Source: Clarireedia homoeocarpa | Lineage: Eukaryota > Ascomycota > Leotiomycetes > Helotiales > Rutstroemiaceae | Reading direction: 5' to 3' | DNA length: 64,000 bases | NCBI GenBank assembly: GCA_001465935.1 | Contig: LNKV01000043.1 | Coordinates: forward strand, 124,001-188,000 | In this document: piece after piece, positions 11,392 through 23,235 of the stretch | Layout of the letters: each line of letters starts with the position of its first letter | Numbering within the stretch: the first letter of the stretch is position 1 | Translations under genes and position numbers: made by a program | Notes under the pieces: model-generated | Database searches by the model: none | Told to the model about the DNA's origin: nothing | Seen by the model: the letters and a program-made list of their open reading frames with translations, nothing else

Positions 11392-13191
11392 TAGCGCTTC
11401 AGTACAGAGCAATATCGGCAAGAACTTTCCTAATTCAGAAGAGACAGGCTCGATGACTCTCGTCATCAGTTCGCAAGTTCCTCGACCAGGTAATTGTAAA
11501 TCTAAGCACATACAACCTTATCTCTCCTGCCATGAATTAAGTTTATGTTCCTCTGCAGCAGATAGCTACTTAGTGACACCGTATCTCTAATATTCCAGTC
11601 ATGTATCGCGAAGCAAGAAAGTGTTTTCAACGTCCGGATCATACAACTAGATGGAATATAGCTCGCCACATTGTCTTGCTACGAATAATATAGGACCGCA
11701 ACTTTGCTGACAAGGCTATTTGCGGTGGCTTTACGGCGGAGAAACAGCTGGCAGAATAATAACCAAAACAGCATGTGGTTGTTTCAAATAAATCGTCAAA
11801 CAGCGAGTTACGTATTCAGAATAATAAATATCTTCGAAGATCATGGAGATCTTAGAAAAGGCTTTCGCTTTAAAGTATTTTGAGTAATCGTGTCAATAAT
11901 TCCCCAACTGCGGGAAGTCCCACCTATCCCTTTCTCCAAAACATCCATCATAGCGGACCAGATCGCGATATCTGTTGATAGCTTCAATCATTGAGCCTGG
12001 TATGCTGTTCCAGGTTCACCTGACAAACCCAACACTGTATATTGCACCATGTCTCGCTGATACTTCGCTATGATCTATTTTCCCAACTCAGTCAACTTAT
12101 TCGTGACTGTAAATAGAAGGCTATAGTATCATTTGCCGTGCTGCTAGACGAAAGCCGGAAGTAAGTATGACTTACTTAGTTGACTTGGTTTAAGGCTCGA
12201 TTGTCATGAAACTAATGCATATGAAGCTATGGGCTGATACATCGGCGAGACCTATGCACTGCGGAAGTGAACGATACCATCCATGCGACTCGACATTGAG
12301 TGCAGACCTGAGGAGCGTCTTCCAATTGGGGGGTAGAAATATGCACTTAAAGCCAATGGAACAATGTTTGTATAGCTGCTATATCAATTGATCCCAACGT
12401 CCGGCGGGTTTTTTTCGTGGATATATTGCGAGAGGCTGAATTCTTTGAAGTCTTGAAGTATTTTGTGATCATATTCAATGATACTGAGTATGCTCCGGTT
12501 GTACTATACTAACTGGCCTGGTAAACACCGTATGAAAGGGCCCTCAATGGAACAACCCCCTTCAAAGGTTCCACCGAGATATCATAATCAATGCTAATAT
12601 TTGAGTCAAAGAATGGTGATATCGAACTCGAGACAATAACAACCTTCATTAGTTTTTGGTCGGTCGTGTACATACACAGTAAAAACTGCATGGGTAGCAT
12701 GCACTACCAGCGCCACCGCTTTTGTTCTGCCACCAACAAATTTAGCCCGACCAAGCCCTAGCTAAGCTGTCAGATTCAGAAAACTAAATTGAAATGATGT
12801 TCCCTATCTTTAAGAATCCTACAGTTTCATATGTCTTATTTCTGTCTGGAATGCATCTCAGCAATGGTTTTAGGTTGAGTAGTTTACTAGAGTGAGAGGA
12901 TGAGGGGCTAGCCCGTTCGCTTAGCTTTTGTCCCCCCCTGAAATCACAATTGCTGTAGATATCAAACGCAATATCTTAGAACTTTTAAATAGTCCGAACA
13001 CTGCGGAAGCTAGTACAGAATAGTGTGTCCCACTTCGGCACGCTAGAGTCTCTACACAAAATAGCTAAAATAGAATTAAATCAATTTGTCATTCATAGGT
13101 CTACACAGCCATCTTGGGGGAGAGTTATCGAGAAAAAACGAAGCAGCTATCGTGACCTCTTCAATAGAAGCCAAAAAAGGTCCAAAAATGC

Positions 13192-13196
13192 AAAAA
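13192..13196 (-). terminator. Pol III terminator (T5)
   Basis: A run of five T on the minus strand starts four bases after the tRNA-Leu 3' end, as expected for RNA polymerase III. Confidence 0.7.
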
Positions 13197-13199
13197 TTG

Positions 13200-13299
13200 T
13201 GATCAGAGTGGGACTCGAACCCACGCCACTTTCGTGACCAGGAATTAATGCTAAGGAGTTGCCTTAACCTGGCGCCATAACCAGCTCGGCCATCTGACC
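13200..13299 (-). tRNA. tRNA-Leu(AAG) with intron
   Basis: Cloverleaf read on the minus strand. Acceptor GGTCAGA pairs with TCTGATC, the D-arm is GCCGAGCTGGTTATGGC, the anticodon stem is CCAGG/CCTGG with anticodon AAG, the T-arm is GTGGG-TTCGAGT-CCCAC, and the discriminator is A. The long variable arm (CAC-GAAA-GTG) marks a class II tRNA, as for leucine. An intron of about 18 nt sits after the base 3' of the anticodon and contains CCTT complementary to the anticodon loop, as usual for nuclear pre-tRNA introns. Confidence 0.93.
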
Positions 13300-14204
13300 T
13301 TTTTATTTGTTGAAAACGACCTCTTATTGTTTTATATATTCAAATTTCAAACTTAGGCGACTCCAGAACATCGTTCCCGAGAGCTTATGGATTTCGGCCG
13401 ACTAAATGCCTAATTACGAGCCCTGTAAGCTTTTAGTGCCTCTCTAGTAGCATTTGAATGAAACAAAAGGCAAAATTATTATTCTTTGAATTGTTTGAGC
13501 GGTTTCTGTCCTATTTTGGTCACGTGATGGCTAAATTCTAGCAGTTCCATCTTTGTGGCAGAAAGCCTGACCGCCTTTGTAACTCTACCCCGCCACCCCT
13601 CCTGCCACAGATATTTATCGGATATTTATCGATTGATTGATTGACCGGGTTTAGGACAATTGAAGTACTTTATAAGTACTCTATTTATTACAAAAATGGT
13701 AGTTTACTTGATGCGGGAAAAAAATATCGATTTGGCAACTTATTGTTGAAATGTTCTTGGAACAAGCGAGCCTGGGCCTTCCTTTTCTGCTTCAGGTGTG
13801 ACGGCTGCACACAGCCCGCATTAGCCATTGCATTTGCCCAGCATAGATGCCACTTAATTAAGGGTATCGCTAAGTATAGCCCTAGTCATTTAGTCATATA
13901 TAAAGTCCCTCTTCTTGTACATAGCTTTAGTCTTCAGTTCAATATTCTAAGGTCATTCAGCACTTTTATTAGTAGTCTCGTCACATCAGGTTTATTATCA
14001 GCTTCATATTCCTCTCGGTCTCTACTACCCTTCTCAATTGCGAACAGCTCTCTCTCTCTACGCTTTTTTTTATTACACCCTTAAATCATGATAAAATCAC
14101 GGTTATCGCCATCGGCGCCATCCATATATCAGCATAGTGCATAGTTTCGGAGGGCTGCCCGGATGATTCTGAATAACAAAACGATTACCACACCTTTTCA
14201 CAGA

Positions 14205-14645
14205 AAACCTTCGAGCCACTCACTTCCGAATCTGAGGAACTACTCTCTGCATCGGAAGATGGCAATCTATCTTCATTGAGTACCTCAAGAGCTCGCACAA
14301 ACACAGAAAACGAAATGGGTTTTGAGAGTAATGGTCCCGAAGCTGGTAGCGACGAAGGTGACAAGACTAAGCAGAAGAAGAATGAAAGTAAAGAGGCAAA
14401 GAATAAGAGTAATGTTATTCTGCTGATACCTGCTTCAGCGCCTGTCTAGTCCATATCTCTACTTAGTCTCCGATAAACCGAGTAAGAAACGTAGGGCAGA
14501 TGAGGAGCCACCCGAAGAGGTTCTGGTCACATTCAATGGAGCAAGAGACTACAATCAACTTTTGTTTTACGACCTCCGGAGACACGCGCACACTCGGTTC
14601 TCTATGAGAGCTTGTCCTCGAGCTACGGGGAAAGAACCCATATAA
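14205..14645 (+). other. Possible gene fragment: acidic/lysine-rich protein with nuclear signal
   Basis: An open frame reads FEPLTSESEELLSASEDG and then a Lys/Glu-rich stretch. A putative intron (GTAATG..CTTAG, about 14412-14473) joins it in frame to SDKPSKKRRADEEPPEEV, which resembles a nuclear localisation signal. VTFNGARDYNQLLFYDLRR and a stop at 14645 follow. A second open frame (14612-14800) overlaps the end. No start codon or family can be assigned. It could be a decayed gene or a repeat-derived fragment. Confidence 0.25.
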
Positions 14646-15272
14646 GACTTCTCCAAGCCGATGACATCAAGAAAGGATTACCTATCATAAATTACTGGTC
14701 TACAGGAAAGTTCGTCAAGCTCAGAACGGGTCCACCTCGCACACCAGAAAAGAGGTTTAAGATCATGGATGGCGTTTCGGAAAGAAAGCAGAATCTTTAA
14801 AATGTCAGGACTCGCAACGAGTTTCTCGTTGGGTGAACAGGCGTACCGTTTCATATCTGATGTTGCCTGTGTTCTTCGTACATACGAATTCGAAGGGAGA
14901 TTCCCAAATTGGTAAAATAAATTAATGCGTATTGTGCAAATTCTTCTTCTTTTATATATGAGAGTGGATCGACAACAAGGGGATACGAGAGTCGGGAATC
15001 CAGAATAAGACTAGAGAAGAAGGTTCGCTCTCGGTTATTAAAAGAGAAGGAAGGAAGGAGGAAAGAGGTGATAGTAGTGAGCCTGCCTCCAAGATGTCCA
15101 GAAAAAATCGATGTTCGGATTTGAAATTCATCAACTATCTGTTCTGAATATCTTCAATCTACTGATTCTCACTGTTACAGGAATTTGATTCCTACAAACA
15201 TTCCTTATACGTTTATTTACTGCAAGTTACAAAATCATCTCTATTTCTTAGTTCGTATCACTATTCCTAGCA

Positions 15273-15542
15273 ATGCCTAAGTAAGCTATATATCAAGAAT
15301 AAATAATAAGTTCCCTTTTGCTAACTCCCATCGCTCGCAGATCGAAAAGAGACCGTGGCCCTAAGTATACACAAAGAACAATTGAGAGATCAGCTCAGCA
15401 TAAGGAAAGGGTTGCGAAACAACGCGCAGAGAGAGCTAAGAGACATGGCTCCACTGGGGATAAAGACGGATGGAAAAGGGAAAGTTCTTCCTATTATTTC
15501 GTTCCGGGAAATGGCCGTAAGTTTCCTCTCTCGGACCTCTAA
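15273..15542 (+). CDS. Possible small basic protein, about 69 aa
   Basis: A candidate two-exon gene. ATG CCT AA at 15273-15280 is followed by a 60-nt intron (GTAAGC..CGCAG), then exon 15341-15542. The product starts MPKSKRDRGPKYTQRTIERS and is strongly basic (Arg, Lys, Gln), ending FPLSDL. The start in front of a good donor is suggestive, but no homologous family is recognised and the region is gene-poor. Confidence 0.33.
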
Positions 15543-16072
15543 TAACAGTCAGAATATCGAAAACGAACCCACTGACACTGTCCCGGAAGACCTAGTCACT
15601 ATGCAGAAGATTAGAGATATAGCAGCACAATTTTCAAAGAGCATAACAACTCGATGCGCAAGTCATTTCTACTGTTCTCGATAGGGACACGTTTGTGAAA
15701 GGATGCTTCCACAATTCCTCTTCAATGCAGAAATAACAAGCGAGTAATAATACCCAATGGACTTTTGGACAATGGAAACATTTCAAATGCCTCAGATTCT
15801 CTAGGGAAATGGTTGGATAATAGTAATCAATTGCAACACATTGTCCCAAATCTACTTGTGCTTTCTGCGCTGGGAAGGCTTCCTATTCATATGACCGTAT
15901 CAGACCCGCTAGCTTCACATGCAAGTCACCAGCAGCAGCACAGTTGGCTGATCGCGAAGACAGAAGAGTATATCATGTTAAAACGTAAATTATCACCCTC
16001 AATGTCTTTTCAAAACCGAGCCTGAGTATACGACATGGTTTTGCAGTTCTGCCAACACATAACGCTTACGAC

Positions 16073-16246
16073 GCATCGGTAGGTGTACTGACTATCTGAC
16101 CAAATTGGGACTTCTGATTGTTCAAGTGGAATTTGAGCATTAAGAGCTCGTATATACACCTGCCAGAATAAAGCTCACAAAGGTAATATTGTGGATGAAT
16201 AACAGAGTTTTGCAGCTGGTCGATGGAATATTACACCCACCGGTGA
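16073..16246. mobile_element. MITE-like element, copy 2 (174 bp, one internal unit)
   Basis: Same ends as copy 1 in degraded form (left GCATCGGTAGGTGTACTGAC, right TTACACCCACCGGTG read forward) around a single 42-bp unit starting TCTGATTGTTCAAG. TA follows the right end; the left duplication is mutated. Confidence 0.72.
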
Positions 16247-16592
16247 TATGTGTGATTGTGATATGATGCAAAACACCCTAAGGTGTTTGACTCCTCTCCG
16301 GATCTCGATGTCTAAACGCTGTCGTGATCGTATGGATAGTATCATGATAAGAAAAATGTAGATATATATCCTCATCTATGTCTGTCTACATAAAATAAGT
16401 ACACTATAGTTTTTGGTGCCGTTCTAGCGAGGACATGTAATTAATGCCATACCACACGATTTCCTAACGCCAGTAAACCAACCAGCCAACCTGTTTCCAG
16501 CCACTATTCATAACCGTGATCATAATTCGACTTTCCTTCATGCATCAATTCATTCATTGGTTCATTCGTCCCTCATCTATCATTCGCATAAT

Positions 16593-17994
16593 TTAGTACT
16601 CAATAGACTTCTTGATCGCATCATAAACCCCTATCAGAATCGTCAGCGTCCATCACCAAAGAAGGCTTGTAAAATCCGTAAAGGAGAGTTGGGAATTGAA
16701 CTCACTTGCAACATCTGGCACATTAAACCTCTCAAACATCAACGGCATATGAATCGCCCAACCCGCAACCCTCTTAACCGGCGCCTCCAACCTCAAAAAC
16801 GTCTCCCAATCTCCTTGAATACTCGCCGCCACCTCCGCCCCCACTCCGGCATTCACCATACTCTCATGCACAACCACACACCTCCCGGTCTTTCTGACAC
16901 TCCGCAAAACTGTCTCCTTGTCCCACGGATACACAGTCCTGAGATCGATCAATTCAATACTGACACCTAGGTCCCGTTCAGCGGCTTGTAAGGCGGCTGA
17001 GCATGTATACATCGGGTGCCCATACGAGACTAGTGTGAGATCTTTACCGGGCTTGACGATTTCAGCGACGGAGAGGGGCAGAGTGTAGTGCTCGACGGGG
17101 ACTTGCTCGACGGCGGCGCGGTACAGAGCTTTAGGTTCCATGAAGATGCAGGGGTCGGGGCTTTGGATCGCGGACAGAAGAAGTCCTTTGGCTTGGATGG
17201 GGGAGCGCGGCATGATTACGCGGAGTCCGGGGATGTGTGTGAAGAGTGATTCGGGGGATTGAGAATGGTATCTATGTGTAACAATAGTTAGTCAAGTTCT
17301 GCATATGTTTATGACTGAGATTGGATAGCAGAGATAAGTAGCGCAAAGAGGACGAAAAAAAGAGGATCACAAACAGCGCTCCATGTCCCACCGCACCACA
17401 CGGCATCCTAACCGTCAAACCGCCCAATCCCCGCCCACACTCCCCATCCCTATACCTCCACTTCGCCGCCTCATTCACCAGCTGATCAAATGCCGGGTAC
17501 ACGTAATCGGCAAACTGAATCTCAGCAATTGCCTTCATGCCCTCCGCCGCAGCACCAATCGCAAACCCAATAATTCCCTGCTCGCTCAACGGCGTGTTGA
17601 ATACACGCTCGGAGCCGAATTGCTCTGCGAGTCCCATGCTGCACCGAAATACACCACCAAATGCGACGTCTTCGCCGAAGAGGAGCGCATTCTCGTCGCG
17701 CTGAAGGGCCAGTGAGAGGGCGTCGTTGATGGATTGGAAGAGGTTCATGCGTTTGGTTGTGCCGGCGCGGATGTCGGGCGGAAGTTCATGATTGGAGAGC
17801 GCGGACGAGGTGCTGTGGCAGAGGATTGGAGTGGTATTGTAATCGATTGGGGTGTTTAGTTTGGCTTGTGGAGGATGAGTGGAGTATGATTTCTGGAGTG
17901 ATCTTGTGCTTCTTCGCACATTGTGGATAACTGGTAGGGAACGGAAGGAAGAGAATTGCGGTTGCAGAAGACGGATTCGTGTGGTTGTTCGCAT
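16593..17994 (-). CDS. Branched-chain 2-oxoacid dehydrogenase E1 component, beta subunit (mitochondrial), 407 aa
   Basis: Beta subunit of the thiamine-diphosphate-dependent E1 of the branched-chain 2-oxoacid dehydrogenase complex, which decarboxylates the transamination products of Leu, Ile and Val in mitochondria. Exons on the minus strand: 17375-17994, 16706-17271 and 16593-16630. The N-terminal 40 residues (MRTTTRIRLLQPQFSSFRSL) are Arg/Ser-rich, a mitochondrial presequence. Core motifs: MNLFQSINDAL, LFGEDVAFGGVFRCS, FNTPLSEQGIIGFAIG, GAVGHGALYHSQSPES, HIPGLRVIMPRSPIQAKGL, PKALYRAAVEQVP, IELIDLRTVYPWDKETVLRS and the C-terminal YDAIKKSIEY. FGGVF and LYHSQSPE point to the branched-chain rather than the pyruvate enzyme. 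Length is normal. The ATG at 17994 begins the presequence. Confidence 0.95.
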
Positions 17995-18483
17995 GGTGTG
18001 GTGTGTGTATATGTGTGTGTGTGTATGACGTTCTACTGCAGAATGGGAATTGAACGTTGTATACTTGTACGAGATTGTTCCATGGTGGTATGGAAGATTC
18101 TGAGGGTATTTGATGTACAAAAGGCGGAGAAGAGGGGACTAAACTACTGCTGGCTTGTCACAACGAGAATCTGGGGATGGGATGGGAAGCTTACGCCGCT
18201 TCTAACCGATTGGTTCGGCGCCGGAAGATCATTTATACAGATATCTCTGTAGGTAAGGATTGGCGGTGGATGCACTGTGGATAGTTGCTGTGGAAACCTT
18301 GACAACGAATTTATTGGTTTACGTATACAGGGTACGTACTTGGCTTCTTGGTAGAATACTTGATATGAAAACGAATTGCGATTGATTTTTGGCGTAAAAA
18401 TGCTAATTCGGTAAGAGGAATGCGATTTCGTTAACATTGTTTTGTATGCATATCCTCTCTGAGCGCGAGAAGTACCGCAGAGA
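17995..18483. other. Divergent promoter region with (TG)n microsatellite
   Basis: Intergenic DNA between the E1 beta gene and the glucanase gene, transcribed away from each other. A TG/TA microsatellite (about 17995-18026) lies right at the E1 beta start, in its 5' leader. Confidence 0.6.
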
Positions 18484-21110
18484 ATGGCAAGAGATGGGGA
18501 GAGTGCGCATCACAACGAAAGACGAGCGGCGCGAAAAGCTAGATCTGAAGCTGGGGACTCTACGCCGCAGACTTTGTCGGCATCCGCGCTTGCGGCATTG
18601 AACGAACAGAATCTGAGGGAGAAACGGAGGCAGGAAAGGGAGAAAGCAAGGGACAGTGGTAGGAGCCCTCATAAGGAGGAGAGGAAAGGGCGAAGGAGTA
18701 CATTTGCGGAAGAAGCAGAAGCGCCAAATAAGGACCGACGGAGGAGAGAGAGTGCGCATGCCGATCGACAACCAGAAAGGAGGAAAAGGGGCGGACTTAC
18801 TGATGATGAGCGAGAATTGTCGCCCAGGAAAGCTGCGTACACCGACGATGAACGGAGTTCACCTAGGAAACCTGCGTATAGAACGAATGACGAGGCAGAA
18901 TCACCAAGGAAGGCTACCAGAAAGAAAAATAGACCGTACATTGACGATGAATGGGATTCATCGAGGACTTACACAGAGGATGAGATGGACTCTCCGGATC
19001 GAGACAGAAGACAAAGGAAGAAGAACGCGTACCTTGAAATAGAACCAGACTCGCCAAGGAAATCAAGTCGAACGAGAGGCGGGGTTTTTGGTGAAGAAAC
19101 GGCTATAGATCCCCCACTCAACTACAAAAAGAGAAGGCCGGAGAAAAGGATAGTTAGTGGCGCACTTCTTGAGGAAGGCGATGCACGTAATTTGAAGCAA
19201 AGAAGGGCTCCTAGCGGCACAACCCCACAGGAAGGTTACACTCTCAAGCATCCAAAAGGATTGAGAGGCGGTTATGCGCCTACAGAATCAAGTTACGAAG
19301 ACAATAAGTACATAGAGAGCGATGAGGACTTTAGAAAAAGAAGGAAACGTACATGTGAGTGGATGGTGAAGAGCTTGTTGGCGATATAAACTGATGGATA
19401 TAGGGACTGTAATTGGCGTCGCTCTAGTCATTTTGATTATTATCATAGCAATCGCAGTGAGCGCCAGTAAGAAGCACAAGTCTAGCTCCTCTTCGGCTAC
19501 ATCTCCAACATCTAGTGGAGCCCCTCCAAACTCAAACCTAGATGGCATGTCGGAGGATGATATTCCAATAGCGGCTAGAGGTACATATCTGGATCCTTTT
19601 ACGTGGTATGATACTTCGGATTTCAATGTTACATATACAAATGAAACAGTTGGAGATCTTCCAGTCATGGGCTTGAATACATCATACAGTGACGACGTTG
19701 CTCCGAATGCGAATGCTCCCAAGATTTCGGCAAAATGGGGTGCTTTTACTTCACGACCTGCACGGGGTGTCAATCTAGGAGGTTGGCTTTCTATCGAACC
19801 TTTTATTACTCCTTCATTATTTAACTCGTATTCATCCGCTGATGGAATAATCGATGAATGGACATTAACGAGTAAATTGGGTGCTACCGCCGCCGCGTCG
19901 ACTCTCGAGAAACACTATGCAACCTTCGTTACCGAGCAAACCTTTGCGGATATCGCCGCCGCGGGACTGGATCATGTTAGAATTCCGTACTCTTACTGGG
20001 CCGTCATAACCTACGACGATGACCCGTACGTCTTTCGCACCTCTTGGCGGTACTTACTTCGGGGGATCGAGTGGGCACGCAAGCACGGCCTTCGTATCAA
20101 CCTTGATCTACATGGCCTTCCTGGTTCTCAAAATGGTTGGAACCACTCTGGACGGCAAGGAGTAATTGGATGGCTAAATGGGACAAATGGTAACCTTAAC
20201 GCACAACGCAGCATTGAGATTCACGACCGACTTTCCAAATTCTTCGCTCAAGACCGCTACAAGAACATCATCAGTTTCTATGGTCTCGCCAATGAACCGA
20301 GGATGACAGCTCTCAATGTCACCGCTGTACTTGACTGGACCTCTACCGTTACGGATCTCGTTACTAAAAATGGCATCAATGCGTATATAGTCATCGGAGA
20401 TGGCTTCCGAGGATTAGAGAACTGGCAAGGCGACCTTACTAGCTACTCGAATCTGGTTCTGGATGTACATCAATACGTCATCTTCAACAGTGGACAGATT
20501 GTCTACAACCACACCGAAAAAGTCACTTATGCTTGTTCCGGCTGGACGCAACAAACCGAGATCTCCATGGACAAATCCACTGGCTTCGGCCCCACCATGG
20601 TCGCTGAATGGTCCCAAGCAGACACTGATTGCGCCACTTATCTTACGAACGTGAACCAGGGAAATCGCTGGGAAGGTACTTATAACACAGGAGATAGCTC
20701 GACGGCGCAAACGACGCCGGATTGTCCAACGCAGAATAGCCAGTGCAGTTGTGCAAATGCGAATGCGGAGCCGAGTACCTACAGTGATACTTATAAGGAG
20801 TTTTTGCAGATGTTTGCCGAAGCGCAGATGCATAGTTTTGAGTTAAGTTGGGGATGGTTTTATTGGACTTGGAAGACGGAGACGAGTAAAGGGGGTGGGG
20901 CGCAGTGGAGTAAGTTCTTCCGTTCAGTCTTATATTCCTTCTCAAATATGGAATGGCTGCTAGTATTGTGGAAAAAAGAACGCATGCTAACTTATAGTAG
21001 GCTATGAGCGAGGTTTGGCTGCTGGGATTCTTCCTAAATTGGCGTATAAGCCAGATTTCAATTGTTCGGCGACAATACCGAGTTTCAGTGGACTGCCCGA
21101 GTATTACTGA
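18484..21110 (+). CDS. exgD: Glucan exo-1,3-beta-glucosidase, type II membrane protein (ExgD type, GH5), 828 aa
   Basis: Cell-wall glucanase that removes glucose from beta-1,3-glucan ends. Exons 18484-19354, 19404-20909 and 21001-21110. Residues 1-290 are a charged cytoplasmic segment rich in Arg, Lys, Glu and repeated SPRK/DDE. Splicing at 19354/19404 creates one transmembrane helix (TVIGVALVILIIIIAIAVS), followed by a Ser-rich stalk and the GH5 domain from about residue 400: RGVNLGGWLSIEPFI, LDHVRIPYSYW, RINLDLHGLPGSQNG, FYGLANEPRM (NEP, acid/base Glu) and VAEWSQADTDC (nucleophile Glu). The last exon gives YERGLAAGILPKLAY and ends GLPEYY. Domain order and length match the Aspergillus ExgD protein, and the catalytic domain would face outside. 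Confidence 0.93.
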
Positions 21111-21629
21111 GCTATGACTTGTGTTTTGTGCGGTTAGGCGTTGATCGGAAAAGTACATATAGATGGACTGATGATAGCGATTTAGATGATGTGCATATTG
21201 CTGGGCGTATAGGACATGTTGATGTTTTATAGATGATCACGAGGATGAATAATGTTTGAAGTAGGATGATGAAGGGTTGAGATATATGGTTTATGTAGTA
21301 TGTACATAGCTGAGCCTAATAGATAGAATACTTTATAAGCTAAGGATATCCTCTTGATATCTTCATCTCCCGCAGTCAATAGGACTTTTACAAACCTTTA
21401 AACTTGAGCGACAGTTTGACAAAATGTTCGCCGGCGGAGACGAGTCTGTGTAACCTTCATTACGTATTGCGGGGTGATATTACTTCTGGGAAACGCCGTC
21501 CTTCAAGAGCTCAGCCCCTCCTCGGCCTCAGCGACCCTTATCTTCAACCGCGAAGTAAGAATTTGAAAATGAAATTTATCGTCTTGAATCAACAGATTTG
21601 CTCCAAGAACTGTATCTACCTTCTCAGTC
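21111..21629. other. Intergenic, nothing supported
   Basis: 3' flank of the glucanase and promoter side of the next gene. No further signal seen. Confidence 0.5.
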
Positions 21630-23235
21630 ATGACGCGACCCCCTGGAGCTATTGCTATGAACACTCTTGGGAATAGCTCTGGTGTGTCGGCCGCATCCCC
21701 TGTTCAGCACATCGCAAGTCCTTCGGCGAGTGGTTCTCAGAATTCGGGGTCGAATTCTGCAGCAGTGAATCTGGGAACTCAAAGTATACAAAGCAGAAGT
21801 CGCATCCTACTTTCTTAACTAACAATGCTTCAATCTAGCTCCTCGACCAGACAATGCCGACGACAAACCAGCTCCGAATCCTAATACCGCCATGCGGTGT
21901 GTGAAGTTCCTCGCATGCTGGGACTGTGGGCCAATTGGCACAATTGTTGCTTTTATCACTTTTGTGGTTGGCACTATTCTATCGTATTACACCATACAGC
22001 TTGCTATATGGACGGCTACGAAAGACTATATTGAACACTGCCAGTCGGATCAGGTATATTCATATCCTAACAATCTAAGGTCCATTTCAGAGCTAAACAA
22101 TCACAAGGAAGCCCAGCGTGCAACAATTCAATGTCAGGAAGCAGCTGGCCGGCCATTACCTCCACCTCCATTTTTTAAACACGATCCTACAAATAGCACT
22201 GTTTATCGGCGTACTCTCGTCGGTGGACTGATAGGTGCTACGCCATCTCGTCATTATAATAGCCTATTTGTTTGGCTATATGCCTTATTGTTGCATGCGA
22301 TTAGCTGGATGGGATTGTCTGCTATGTGTTATCTTGCATACAGTCTCGCTCGAGCAACTTGGCAGACACATTCGTCATCTTGGAGACCACGACCTCATCC
22401 CGCTAGAGCTCCTCAACGGGCTCGAGACGAGTTAGATGATTTCCGCGCCATAGCTTCCAGTTCCTCGAATGCGATACAGTCTGACAGCACAGAAAACATG
22501 GATAGCACAACCACTTTGCGACGCCGTGCCAATGCTGGATTGGTTAAAATGCCGCGAATTCGGGTATACCCCCACTGTCCTCGGACTTCACAGCTTAACG
22601 CTCCGTTCCCCGACCGGTACGAAGATATAGTAAGGCGGTGGACACAACAGGGTGCGTCATTTCGACCCTCTATGAAATCGAAAGTTGAAACACGACAGAA
22701 AGATTCTAATTTCGCGTCCTGTTTGAGGCGTTTGCAAGGCAATACTCTGAGGGCTGTGTGGTTTAAAAAGTGGTGCACAGGAGCAGATATTAGCGTGCAG
22801 CTCCTTCATAATCTATATGGACTCGAGGTGTCCATCTGTACAGGAAATTCTCGACGTATTTCGCTGATTGAATTAATCTTTACCGCGCCAATGAAGCGAT
22901 ACCTCAAACCAATTTTGCAGGGGAGCTTTACTTTTGTCAATACTGTCTTCGCCGCGATTGAAGATAAGGATCCGATCAGGTTTCTCGAATGCTATACCAA
23001 GCATCCATACTGGCGAGATGATTTTGTCCGACTTATCCAAAGCTACCTTAACGTTCTTGCGGATACGGGAGTCAATTTGGAAGGCGACCTTAATGCTCTT
23101 TACGCATCCAAGAATGGCGATCCGGTCATGGTTACAATTCCCAAAAACCTTTATCCCTGGGCAAAAACACTAAAGGACTCCGGCCAGTCCTTCACTCTCG
23201 CTGTCTTTTCGGACATGTCTCTCTGCCGAAGCTAA
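21630..23235 (+). CDS. Membrane protein of unknown function, about 515 aa
   Basis: Two exons: 21630 to about 21783, then from 21839 to 23235, joined at CAA-A|CT (intron GTATAC..TCTAG). The N-terminal 65 residues are Ser/Asn/Gly-rich and disordered. A hydrophobic stretch (GTIVAFITFVVGTILSYY) and a second one (LFVWLYALLLHAISWMGLSAMCYLAYSLA) suggest two membrane segments around a loop with PPPPFFKHD. The C-terminal half is a soluble region with VWFKKWCTGADISVQLLHNLYGLEV and PIRFLECYTKHPYWRDDFVRLI. I do not recognise the family. The stop at 23235 is firm, but a further C-terminal exon cannot be excluded because an open frame follows at 23241-23477. Confidence 0.7.

Larger units (their letters stand above)
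10084..13199. other. Gene-poor AT-rich region
   Basis: About 3.1 kb without a supported protein gene. Short frames (for example 10834-11103, 12206-12391, 12509-12700) have no recognisable features. It contains the MITE copy at 11133-11391 and the 3' flank of the tRNA. Confidence 0.5.
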